This document shows positions 46,422 to 55,414 of a stretch of 64,000 bases of DNA, piece by piece. The stretch is taken from assembly GCA_964549495.1 (NCBI GenBank), contig CAZJWJ010000015.1, positions 1 to 64,000 of the forward strand. Direction: 5' to 3'. The position numbers and the translations under genes are program-made. The first letter of the stretch is position 1, and each line of letters opens with the position of its first letter. The notes under the pieces are model-generated. The model worked only from the letters and a program-made list of their open reading frames with translations. It was not told the DNA's origin and did not search any database. This stretch comes from JACKBJ01 sp964549495. Its GTDB lineage: Bacteria; Chloroflexota; Anaerolineae; Epilineales; Epilineaceae.

Positions 46422-47825
46422 TCAGCCGGAGAGCTCTTCGGCCCTGGCGATGGCCTCGTCGATCGTGCCGACCATGCGGAAAGCCTGCTCGGGCAGGTCG
46501 TCGTGCTTGCCGGCCAGGATCTCCTGGAAGCCGCGCACCGTCTCCTCGCGCGGGACGTACTTGCCCGGGATGCCGGTGAACTGCTCGGCCACCCGGAAGG
46601 GCTGGCTCAGGAACTGCTCGATCTTGCGCGCGCGGGCCACCAGCAAGCGGTCCTCGTCGGAAAGCTCGTCCACGCCGAGGATGGCGATGATGTCCTGCAG
46701 GTCGCGGTAGCGCTGCAAGACGCGCTGTACTTCGCGGGCGGTGTCGTAGTGATCCTGGCCGACCACGTTGGGATCGAGGATGCGGCTGGTCGAGGCCAGC
46801 GGGTCGACGGCCGGGTAGATGCCCTTGTCGGCGATGGCCCGCTCCAGCGAGATGGTCGCGTCCAGATGGGCGAAGGTGGTGGCCGGCGCCGGGTCGGTGA
46901 TGTCGTCGGCCGGCACGTAGACCGCCTGCAGGCTGGTGATGGCACCCTTGCGGGTGGTGGTGATTCGCTCCTGCAGCTGGCCCATCTCGCTACCCAAAGT
47001 GGGCTGGTAACCGACGGCGCTGGGCATGCGGCCCAAGAGCGCCGAGACCTCGCTGCCGGCCTGCACGAAGCGGAAGATGTTGTCGACGAAGAGCAGCACG
47101 TCCGAGCCCTGGTCGCGGTAGTACTCGGCCATCGTCAGGGCCGAGAGGGCCACGCGCAGGCGGGCGCCCGGCGGCTCGTTCATCTGGCCGAAGACCATGA
47201 TGGTCTTGTCCATGACGCCGGCCTCGCGCATCTCGCCCCAGAGCTGGGTGCCCTCGCGCGAGCGCTCGCCGACGCCGGCGAAGGCCGAGACGCCCGAGTG
47301 CTCGAGAGCCATCGTCTGGATCATCTCCATGATGATGACCGTCTTGCCCACGCCGGCACCGCCGAAGATGCCGGTCTTGCCGCCGCGGGTGAAGGGCGCG
47401 ATCAGGTCGATGACCTTGACGCCGGTCTCGAAGACCTCGGTCTGGGTGGCCTGCTCCTCGAAGCTGGGCGCCTCGCGGTGGATGGGGTAGCGGACCTCGG
47501 TCTCCACCGGCTCGCCCGGGTCGATGGTGCGGCCCAAGACGTCGAAGATGCGGCCCAGGGTGGGCGGACCGACCGGCACCGTGATCGGCGCGCCGGTGTT
47601 GAAGGCCTTGACGCCGCGCGCCAGGCCGTCGGTCGAGCCCATCGACACGCAGCGCACCACGTTGTCGCCCAGGTGCTGCTGCACCTCGGCCACCAGCGGC
47701 AGCCCCTCGCCGAGCGGGATCTCGATGGCGGTGTAGGTCGCCGGAACCCCGCCATCGGGGAAGCGGATATCCACCACGGAGCCCAGGATCTGGGTGACCT
47801 CGCCGACCTTGCCGTTACTTGTCAC
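46422..47825 (-). CDS. atpD: ATP synthase beta subunit
   Basis: 467 residues from a GTG with GGAGG upstream. Walker A GGAGVGKT (155-162), catalytic Glu in the GERSREG segment and the Walker B region VLLFVDNIF are intact. The DELSDED motif of the lever arm is present as DELSDEDRLLV. It forms the catalytic sites of F1. It lies between atpG and atpC in the usual bacterial order. Confidence 0.98.
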   Translation of the reverse strand: MTSNGKVGEVTQILGSVVDIRFPDGGVPATYTAIEIPLGEGLPLVAEVQQHLGDNVVRCVSMGSTDGLARGVKAFNTGAPITVPVGPPTLGRIFDVLGRTIDPGEPVETEVRYPIHREAPSFEEQATQTEVFETGVKVIDLIAPFTRGGKTGIFGGAGVGKTVIIMEMIQTMALEHSGVSAFAGVGERSREGTQLWGEMREAGVMDKTIMVFGQMNEPPGARLRVALSALTMAEYYRDQGSDVLLFVDNIFRFVQAGSEVSALLGRMPSAVGYQPTLGSEMGQLQERITTTRKGAITSLQAVYVPADDITDPAPATTFAHLDATISLERAIADKGIYPAVDPLASTSRILDPNVVGQDHYDTAREVQRVLQRYRDLQDIIAILGVDELSDEDRLLVARARKIEQFLSQPFRVAEQFTGIPGKYVPREETVRGFQEILAGKHDDLPEQAFRMVGTIDEAIARAEELSG

Positions 47826-47883
47826 GGTGTGATTCCTCCGTCCAGATGGGCGATCGGCCGCGGCCGCCGCCCGATGGTTCTCG

Positions 47884-48762
47884 TCAGGATGCGGCCAGCG
47901 CCTGGCGCAAGGCCTCGGCGCCGCCGGCGATGTCCAGGATCTCGCTGGTGATGTCGGCCTGGCGGGCCTTGTTGAACTCCAGCGTCAGGTCGTCGGCCAG
48001 GTCCTTGGCCGCCTGGGTGGCATTGCGCATGGCCACCATGCGCGCCGAATGCTCGCTGGCCTGGGCCTCGAGCAGGGCCTGGTAGATGCGCATCTCGACC
48101 AGGCGGGGCAGAACCGAGTCCAGGACCTCTTCGGCACTGGGCTCGAAGGAGAAGTCGGACTTCACCTCCGGCAACTCCTCGGGCACGGCGATGGGCAGCA
48201 GCGTCTCGAGGGTCGGGTTCTGCCGGACCACGCTCTCGAAGTCGGCGTAGATCACGTGGACCGAGCTGTAGTCCGTGCCCAGGAAGCCATCGAGCAAGAG
48301 CCTCGAGATCGGGGTGATGTCCAGGATGCTCGGCTGGTCCGGAACCGGCGTGAAGGCGGCGTCCAGATCGCCGCCGGTGCGGGCCAGGAAATCGCGGCCC
48401 TTCTTGCCCAGGGCCACCCAGGCCACGTCCTGGCCCAACTGGGCCTCGACCTGCCGGATGGCGTAGCGGATGACGTTGAGCACCAGGCCGCCGGTCAGGC
48501 CACGGTCCGGCGTGACGAGCAGCACGGCCGGCTTGCCGGCCGGGTTCTCGCGCAGCAAAGGGTGGGCCAGGGGGCCGGCACCCGGCTGTGCGCGCAGGTG
48601 GGCCATCACCTCGGCCGCCCGCAGCGCGTAGGCGCGGCTGGCCAGGGTGGCATCCTGCGCCCGGCGCATCTTGGAGGCGCTGACCGCCTCCATGGCCCGG
48701 GTCACCTTGCCGATGTTCTTGACCGACTTGATGCGGCGTTGAATCTCTCGCGAAGCTGCCAC
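47884..48762 (-). CDS. atpG: ATP synthase gamma subunit
   Basis: 292 residues from a GTG; the ribosome-binding signal is weak. The N-terminal coiled-coil helix starts REIQRRIKSVKNIGKVTRAM and EAVSASKMRRA. The C-terminal helix has EHSARMVAMRNATQAAKDL and EFNKARQADITSEILDIAGG. The central Rossmann-like part includes DRGLTGGLVLNV. It is the rotating shaft of F1. A frame open upstream of the GTG encodes only non-conserved residues. Confidence 0.96.
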   Translation of the reverse strand: MAASREIQRRIKSVKNIGKVTRAMEAVSASKMRRAQDATLASRAYALRAAEVMAHLRAQPGAGPLAHPLLRENPAGKPAVLLVTPDRGLTGGLVLNVIRYAIRQVEAQLGQDVAWVALGKKGRDFLARTGGDLDAAFTPVPDQPSILDITPISRLLLDGFLGTDYSSVHVIYADFESVVRQNPTLETLLPIAVPEELPEVKSDFSFEPSAEEVLDSVLPRLVEMRIYQALLEAQASEHSARMVAMRNATQAAKDLADDLTLEFNKARQADITSEILDIAGGAEALRQALAAS

Positions 48763-48793
48763 GCTAGCTATCCGTTTGCTGGTTCGATCGGGC

Positions 48794-50332
<1,539 letters not shown>

Positions 50333-50373
50333 GCTTTCCTCTCTCGTCGCGGCCGAGCGCGGCGCGGCCGGCC

Positions 50374-50727
50374 TCAGCCGGCGCCGCCGCCGGTCAGGCT
50401 CTGGCGAAGCTTGCCCAGTCGGGTGGCCACGCTGCCGTCGATGTAACGATCGCCCACGCGGACCACGACCCCGCCCAAGATGGACGGATCGACGCGATAG
50501 CCGATCGGAAGATCCTCACCGTGCGTCTGGCGCAACTGCGCTTCGATGCGCTCGCGCTGCCCCGCGTCCAGCTCGATGGCCGTGGTGACCGTGGCCTCGA
50601 CGCGGTGCTTGCGCCCCGCCGCCTCGAGCTCCCCGAGGGCTTCCTTGATGCCCGAGATGCCCGCGCGCTCACCGACCTCGCTCACCAGCTCGCGGGCCAT
50701 CTTCTTGAGGTCGAAGCCCTCGCTCAC
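50374..50727 (-). CDS. atpH: ATP synthase delta subunit, C-terminal domain only
   Basis: 117 residues from a GTG overlapping atpF (GTGA). Bacterial delta is usually about 175-180 residues. Only the C-terminal half is present, with VEATVTTAIELDAGQRERIE and the signature GGVVVRVGDRYIDGSVATRL. The six-helix N-terminal domain that holds the alpha subunits is missing. No room exists for it between atpF and this start, and subunit b (168 residues) carries no fused copy. The C-terminal domain binds b, so the stator junction must be built differently or another protein supplies the missing part (inference). Confidence 0.88.
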   Translation of the reverse strand: MSEGFDLKKMARELVSEVGERAGISGIKEALGELEAAGRKHRVEATVTTAIELDAGQRERIEAQLRQTHGEDLPIGYRVDPSILGGVVVRVGDRYIDGSVATRLGKLRQSLTGGGAG

Positions 50728-51230
50728 GCCAGGTCCCCCATTTGCTCGTTCAAGAAGCGGTCGACCAGCGATCGATGCTGCTTCTCGTCGATACCCTCGC
50801 CCAGCACCTTCGCCGCTGCGGCCAAGGCCAGGTCCGCGATCTCGCCCTGCAAGCCGGAGAGGGCCTGCGCGCGGGTCTGCTCGGCATCCGTGCGGGCCTT
50901 GGCCACGATCTGCTCAGCCTCGGCCTTGGCTTCGGCCAGGCGCCGCTCGGCGGCCTCCTCGCTCTGCGCCACGGCCGCCCGCAGCCGCTCCTGGCTCGTG
51001 CGCCGCTCCTCGGCGATCTGCGCCTCGAGGCGCGAGCGCTCGGCGGCGGCCTCTTCGCGCACCTTGCCGGCTTCCTCGAGCGACTCGCGAATCTTCTCGC
51101 GGCGCCGCTCGAACATGCCCAGAACCGGCTTGTAGAGCAAGCGGTTGAGCAGGAAGAGCACGATGAGGAAGTTGATGATCTGGAACAGCAGGTTCGGTCC
51201 CAGAATGCCCAGATTTCCAAGTTGGTCCAT
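50724..51230 (-). CDS. atpF: ATP synthase subunit b
   Basis: 168 residues: one N-terminal membrane helix (about 12-32, NLLFQIINFLIVLFLLNRLL) and a long coiled coil rich in Ala, Glu and Arg (EEAAERRLAEAKAEAEQIV). This is the peripheral stalk. The ATG follows GGGAGG. It is single-copy here with no b' gene beside it. Confidence 0.96.
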   Translation of the reverse strand: MDQLGNLGILGPNLLFQIINFLIVLFLLNRLLYKPVLGMFERRREKIRESLEEAGKVREEAAAERSRLEAQIAEERRTSQERLRAAVAQSEEAAERRLAEAKAEAEQIVAKARTDAEQTRAQALSGLQGEIADLALAAAAKVLGEGIDEKQHRSLVDRFLNEQMGDLA

Positions 51231-51266
51231 GTTTTCGCCTCCCTAGGCGGCCCGATCCGACCAGGA

Positions 51267-51494
51267 TCAGACGGCGAAGATCAGGATCAGCGCGACCACC
51301 AGGGCGTAGATGGCGACCGACTCCGCGAAGACGATACCCAGGATCATGTTGGTGCGCAGCTCACCGCCGGCCTCCGGGTTGCGACCCAGGGCGTGCAGCG
51401 CGCCGTTGACGACGGAACCGATACCGATACCCGGGCCGATCACGCCGATCATGGCAAGGCCAGCACCGATGAGCTTGGCAGCTTCAGCGTCCAT
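51267..51494 (-). CDS. atpE: ATP synthase subunit c
   Basis: 75 residues, two membrane helices around the RNPEA polar loop. The ion-binding carboxylate is Glu58 in VFAESVAIY. The first helix has GPGIGIGSVV with Ile where sodium-type c subunits have Gln, so proton coupling is more likely (inference from known c-ring motifs). SD AGGAGG precedes the ATG. Confidence 0.97.
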   Translation of the reverse strand: MDAEAAKLIGAGLAMIGVIGPGIGIGSVVNGALHALGRNPEAGGELRTNMILGIVFAESVAIYALVVALILIFAV

Positions 51495-51569
51495 GGGTTG
51501 GAATCCTCCTGATGTGAGATGGATGTTGTCTGGCTGATTTGTCGATGGGTCGTCGGGCGCGGCGCCGGC

Positions 51570-52727
51570 CTAGTGATGCGGGTCGGCGACGGCCTGCGAC
51601 ATGAACGCCAACGTGAGGATGGCAAAGACGAAGCCTTGGATCAGCCCCACGAAGAGCTCGAGTCCGTAGATCGGCAACACGAGGAAGAGCGGCACCAGGA
51701 AGGGGAAGACGAAGAGCAAGGTCTGCCCCGCGAACATGTTGCCGAAGAGTCGGAAGGCGAAAGAGATGATGCGGGAGAGCTCGGAGACGAACTCGAGCAG
51801 GCCCACGAAGATGTTGAGCAGCCCCTGGCCGACGCCGTGGCTGAAATCGATGTGGAAGAACTTGCCCATGTAGCCCAGGCCCAGGGCCTGGAAGCCGGCG
51901 ATCTCGATGGCGATGAAGGCGATCAGGGCCAGGGCCAGCGTGAAGTTGAGGTCGGAGGCGGCCACGCGCAGGAAGGGCACGAAGGCCGTGCCGTGGTGTT
52001 CGCCCTCGGCGTATGCTTCGTCGCCGGCCGCCTCTTCGCCTTCGGCGCTGACCGGCGCGTAGGGGTTGCCACCGCCTTCCACACCCTCTTCGCCCGAGTC
52101 CTCCTGAGCGTGCGCGACGCTGACCAGGCCCAGGCCGGCCTCGTCCTCGCCCTCGGCGCCTTCCTCGCCCTCGTGCTCGTCGCCGTGCTCGGCGGCGTCC
52201 ACTTCGCGCGCGGTGGCCACGGTCAGGCCCATCCACTCGCTGGTCTCGAAGTAGGTGTGATCGACCACGGGCAGGCCTTCCTCACCCTCGCCGGGGCAGG
52301 AGCCGCTCTCGCAGGCGATGCCGATGGTATCGTAGCCCGGCACCAACTCGGCCCAGTTGGAGCTGACCACCACCAGGAAGAGGGTCAGGACCAAGGGCAG
52401 CCAGCGCTTGGCCAGGTCGGCGCCGATCAGCTGCTCGGCCTGGTCCTGCCAGAACTCGATGATCATCTCGAAGAAGTTCTGCAGGCCGCTGGGCACTTCC
52501 TTCATGTTGCGGGTGGCCAGGAAGGCCAGCAGCAACAGGACGATCTCGCTGGTGACGAGGCCCAGCATCGTGTTGGTGAAGGCAAAGCCCGGCGCGATCA
52601 TGAACAGCGGCTCGGCCGGCACCTGGATATGCGGCAGCGGCACCGGCAAGAGGAAGCGGCTGGCCAGCATCAACGCCAGCGCCACGAGGGTGGTGATGAT
52701 CACCTTGGGGCTGAGTATCCGGGACAT
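51570..52727 (-). CDS. atpB: ATP synthase subunit a with a large acidic insertion
   Basis: 385 residues from an ATG one base after the atpZ-like stop; a longer reading adds 8 residues but has no ribosome-binding site. The conserved core is present: SNWAELVPGY, DLNFTLALALIAFI and the proton-channel Arg in ELSRIISFAFRLFGN. Between residues about 137 and 247 lies an extra stretch of roughly 95-100 residues rich in Glu, Asp, Gly and His (DEHEGEEGAEGEDEAG, EGEEAAGDEAYAEGEHH). Subunit a normally has 20-25 residues here, in a loop between helices. The insertion's role and side of the membrane are uncertain; a metal- or pH-sensing loop is speculation. Confidence 0.95.
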   Translation of the reverse strand: MSRILSPKVIITTLVALALMLASRFLLPVPLPHIQVPAEPLFMIAPGFAFTNTMLGLVTSEIVLLLLAFLATRNMKEVPSGLQNFFEMIIEFWQDQAEQLIGADLAKRWLPLVLTLFLVVVSSNWAELVPGYDTIGIACESGSCPGEGEEGLPVVDHTYFETSEWMGLTVATAREVDAAEHGDEHEGEEGAEGEDEAGLGLVSVAHAQEDSGEEGVEGGGNPYAPVSAEGEEAAGDEAYAEGEHHGTAFVPFLRVAASDLNFTLALALIAFIAIEIAGFQALGLGYMGKFFHIDFSHGVGQGLLNIFVGLLEFVSELSRIISFAFRLFGNMFAGQTLLFVFPFLVPLFLVLPIYGLELFVGLIQGFVFAILTLAFMSQAVADPHH

Positions 52728-52728
52728 C

Positions 52729-52983
52729 TTAGGGATGTTCCTCCTCGGCATCGGTTGGCGCCAGCATCTCGTAGCGACGCTGGATGTTGCGCATCAGGCG
52801 GATTGTCGCAAAAAAGACCCCGACGAGAGCGCCCGTCAGGATCCCCCATGGCCAGGTGTCGAGCATCCGATCGGCGATGAGCCCCAAGAGGCCGGTGGCG
52901 ATCAGCGGTGTCAGAACCTCGAGTCCGAGGCTCAGCACTTCGTATCGACGGATCCACTCGAGCATCTGGGTCACCCGGTACAT
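52729..52983 (-). CDS. AtpZ/AtpI-family small membrane protein
   Basis: 84 residues with two hydrophobic segments joined by a short loop: PLIATGLLGLIADRMLDTWP and WGILTGALVGVFFATIRLMR. The pattern of a Gly-x-x-x-Asp helix followed by a Trp-Pro turn and G-x-x-x-G helix is that of AtpZ/AtpI proteins, which precede many atp operons and may help c-ring assembly or Mg2+ supply. It is the first gene of the operon. The predicted transcription start lies only about 8 bases before the ATG and there is no ribosome-binding site. It ends one base before atpB. Confidence 0.78.
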   Translation of the reverse strand: MYRVTQMLEWIRRYEVLSLGLEVLTPLIATGLLGLIADRMLDTWPWGILTGALVGVFFATIRLMRNIQRRYEMLAPTDAEEEHP

Positions 52984-52997
52984 GGTAAGCGCGGCGG

Positions 52998-53026
52998 AGT
53001 ATAACATAGCGATCGGGCCGGGTAAA
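52998..53026 (-). promoter_or_regulatory. Promoter of the ATP synthase operon
   Basis: On the minus strand TTTACC (53026-53021) and TATACT (53003-52998) are spaced by 17 bases. The expected start point is near 52991, giving a leader of about 8 bases before the atpZ-like gene. Confidence 0.6.
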
Positions 53027-53030
53027 CCCG

Positions 53031-53325
53031 GGCGCGACCGGCCCTGGCGGCCACGATCGCGGGCTTCGGACCGGATGTCGAGCGGCGATCTGGTGGTGCG
53101 GCCAGGAGGCCGGGCACGACATAGCCGGTCGCGGCGCGCCGGCCGCGCGCCAGCCGCGTGATCCGGGTCGAAATCCGACCCGAGGCGGCCCGATTCGAGG
53201 CCGAAATCCGCCCTCCGAAGCGGGGTCCTAATCCTGTCCAAAAATCCAGACCGAGCCCCTACCATGCCCTCGCCGGGATTCCAGCTTGCCTTGTCGGGGT
53301 GAATCGTGCGGGCTCGACCGGCGGT
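53031..53325. other. Non-coding gap upstream of the ATP synthase operon
   Basis: No credible gene is seen between the atp promoter and the end of the HEAT-like gene. The stretch holds a 7-bp hairpin with loop AAATC (53164-53182), which could end the leftward HEAT-like transcript, but there is no T-run. The remaining sequence is GC-rich without clear repeats. Confidence 0.5.
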
Positions 53326-54432
53326 CTACGAGCGCGATCGGGTCCGAGCCGCGGGCGGTGGCGTCGAGACTTCGAGGGCGAACAACCACGGCAGGTGGGC
53401 CAGGCCCGTCGGCGCGCCACCGATCATGGCCAGGCGGCTGGCGTCGACCAGGATGCTTCGCGCCTCCTCCACGTCCAGCGCTTCGAGCGGGCGACCGCCG
53501 GCGGCGAAGTGATCGAGGAGCGCCGCGCGCTCCCGCTCGTCCAAGGCCTCGCGGGCGGCCCGGTCGCGCAGGCCCAGCTCGGCGTCGAGCACCAGGGTCA
53601 GGCTGTCGTGGCGTCCGTCCGCGCGCGCTCGCATCAAGAGCAGGAGCCGCGCGCCGGCCGCGCCAGCCCGGGACGCGAAGGCCTCGAGACGCTCGGCGAG
53701 CGCTTCGGCCTCTTTCGCCCGGGGCAATCGATCCAGGGTCAACCGGGCCTGCTGGCGCACGGACAGATCGGGATGTGCCTCGGCCACGCGCTGCAAGGCC
53801 GGCCGGGCCCGGGCCAATCCCAGGCGGTCGATGGCTGCCACGGCCGAGACGGCGACATCGGGCTGACCGGCATGCGTCAAGGCCGCCAGGAGCGGCGCCG
53901 CGCGCCCGTCCTCGATACGGGCCAGGTCATCGATGAAGGCCAGCACCCGCTCGACCGGCATGCGGTCGAGCTGCTCGAGCGCGGCGGCTTGCTCGGCCGG
54001 CCCGGTAGCCGCCTCCAGCTCGCTGCGCAGGGCTTGCCGGGCCAGCGCATCCAGATCGCCCATCTTGCCCAGCATCTCCGGGTAGTCGACCGGCTCGCCC
54101 AGGGTCTCCAAGAGGCCGGCGGCCGTCATGCGGTTGAGGTCGGCCACGCCCTCCTCGGCCAGCATGGCCTGCAGGGCCGGCACGATGGCGCGCGTGACGG
54201 GCCGGCCGGCCCAGCGGGCCATCAGCCGCGAGACGGCGCGCAGCTCGGCCGGGTCCTGGCCATCGCGCAACCGAGCGAAGAGCGGTAGGGCGATCCGGGC
54301 CTCCTGCCCTTCGAGACCGGCCATCAGGCGCTCGGCCGTCTCGCGGGTGGTGGCCGGGTCGGCCAGGCGCCGCAGGATGTGCTCCAGCTCGGCACCCTCC
54401 AGCGGTTCGGATCGGTCCGTGGATTCGTCCAT
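53326..54432 (-). CDS. HEAT-like helical-repeat protein
   Basis: 368 residues of almost pure alpha helix with repeating pairs such as ARQALRSELEAATGPAEQAA and ALTHAGQPDVAVSAVAAIDR, plus PALQRVAEAHPDLSVRQQARLTLDRL, which fits a HEAT/PBS repeat. No catalytic motif. A long frame open upstream is not coding in character. The ATG at 54432 lies 6 bases after the -10 box TACCTT of a TTGACC/17-base promoter, with no ribosome-binding site: probably leaderless. A scaffold role is the usual inference for such repeats. Confidence 0.75.
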   Translation of the reverse strand: MDESTDRSEPLEGAELEHILRRLADPATTRETAERLMAGLEGQEARIALPLFARLRDGQDPAELRAVSRLMARWAGRPVTRAIVPALQAMLAEEGVADLNRMTAAGLLETLGEPVDYPEMLGKMGDLDALARQALRSELEAATGPAEQAAALEQLDRMPVERVLAFIDDLARIEDGRAAPLLAALTHAGQPDVAVSAVAAIDRLGLARARPALQRVAEAHPDLSVRQQARLTLDRLPRAKEAEALAERLEAFASRAGAAGARLLLLMRARADGRHDSLTLVLDAELGLRDRAAREALDERERAALLDHFAAGGRPLEALDVEEARSILVDASRLAMIGGAPTGLAHLPWLFALEVSTPPPAARTRSRS

Positions 54433-54438
54433 GCTTTT

Positions 54439-54467
54439 AAGGTAGTTCGCTCCGCGATCGGGGTCAA
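54439..54467 (-). promoter_or_regulatory. Promoter giving a leaderless mRNA for the HEAT-like gene
   Basis: TTGACC (54467-54462), a 17-base spacer and TACCTT (54444-54439) on the minus strand. Six bases separate the -10 box from the ATG, so transcription should begin at the start codon. Confidence 0.65.
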
Positions 54468-54561
54468 TGGAAGGGGCTCGCGCCTGGTCGGTCCAGCGGC
54501 CGCATGCTATGCTGCGAGCCGTCCTGCAGCCCTCCATCCCGCTGGCCTCGCGGAGCAGCTC

Positions 54562-55227
54562 ATGAGCCTCGGACCCATCTTGCTGGCTACGCTGCTGGCC
54601 TATCTGATCGGCTCCATCCCCTTCGGGATCGTGGTCTGCAAGCCCCTGGGCAAGGATCCGCGCAAGGTGGGCAGCGGGCGCACCGGCGGTACCAACGTCT
54701 ACCGCACGGCCGGAGCGACGGCCGGCATCCTGACCGTGGTCGGCGACGTGCTCAAGGGCAGCACGGCGGTGCTGGTGGCCATGCGCCTGGTGCCCGCGCT
54801 GGAGGGTCAGGCCCTGGCCATCGCGCTGGCGGCCTTGGCGGCCATCCTGGGACACAACCACTCGATCTACATCGGCTTTCGCGGTGGGGCCGGCAGCACG
54901 CCCAACATCGGCGCGCTCCTGGCCATCTTCCCGCTGGCCTTCCTGCCGGCAGCCTTGCTGGCCGGCGGGGTCTGGAAGTGGGTGCGCATCGCCTCGGTGG
55001 CCAGCCTGACGCTGTCGACGGTCATCCTCGGCGCGATGCTCTGGAAGGTGTACTTCGCGTCGGGTTCGCCCTGGCTGCTGCTCTACGGATTCGGCCAGCT
55101 GGTGCTGGTGGCCTGGGCGCTGCGCCCCAATATCGCCCGCCTGCTGGCCGGCCGCGAGATCGGCGTCGACCCGACCGAAGCGATGGTCGAGGAGACGGCT
55201 GGCGCCGAGCGGGCCGGAGAGGGCTGA
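54562..55227 (+). CDS. PlsY-like glycerol-3-phosphate acyltransferase, divergent
   Basis: 221 residues, about six membrane helices, ATG after GGAG. The family order of motifs is kept: GSIPFG, then GSGRTGGTNVYRTAG, then GHNHSIYIGFRGGAGS. The canonical motifs read GSGNxGATNxxR and FKGGKGVAT. The Asn after GSG and the Lys of GGKG are changed, so acyl-phosphate or glycerol-phosphate binding may differ. PlsY makes lysophosphatidic acid from acyl-phosphate. A TATGCT -10-like box is at 54508-54513. It leads a row of rightward genes that reaches ygfZ. Confidence 0.82.
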   Translation: MSLGPILLATLLAYLIGSIPFGIVVCKPLGKDPRKVGSGRTGGTNVYRTAGATAGILTVVGDVLKGSTAVLVAMRLVPALEGQALAIALAALAAILGHNHSIYIGFRGGAGSTPNIGALLAIFPLAFLPAALLAGGVWKWVRIASVASLTLSTVILGAMLWKVYFASGSPWLLLYGFGQLVLVAWALRPNIARLLAGREIGVDPTEAMVEETAGAERAGEG

Positions 55228-55231
55228 GCGC

Positions 55232-55414
55232 ATGCGCCGGCCGGTCTCTCGCGCGACCACCCTGACCCGTTGGATCCTGGCCGGCCTGGGCTTCGTCGGC
55301 TTGGGCTTCATCGATTTTCGCTACGGACACCGGGCCGCGCTGATCACCATGCTCTTGCTGCTTCTCTTGGTCTTCTTCCGGGGAGGGAGCGCTGCGAGTC
55401 CTCCGCCGGAGTGA
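55232..55414 (+). CDS. 60-residue membrane protein
   Basis: Starts 5 bases after the plsY-like stop and overlaps the next gene by 4 bases (GTGA). Basic N-terminus (MRRPVSRATTLTRW), two closely spaced hydrophobic stretches (about 14-27 and 35-49) and a Pro-rich end. No family recognised. The tight spacing on both sides argues that it is a real gene. Confidence 0.6.
   Translation: MRRPVSRATTLTRWILAGLGFVGLGFIDFRYGHRAALITMLLLLLLVFFRGGSAASPPPE

Noticed and set aside
51267..51494. Sodium-type ATP synthase c subunit
   Set aside because: The first helix lacks the Gln used for Na+ coordination; only the Glu-Ser pair of helix 2 is shared.
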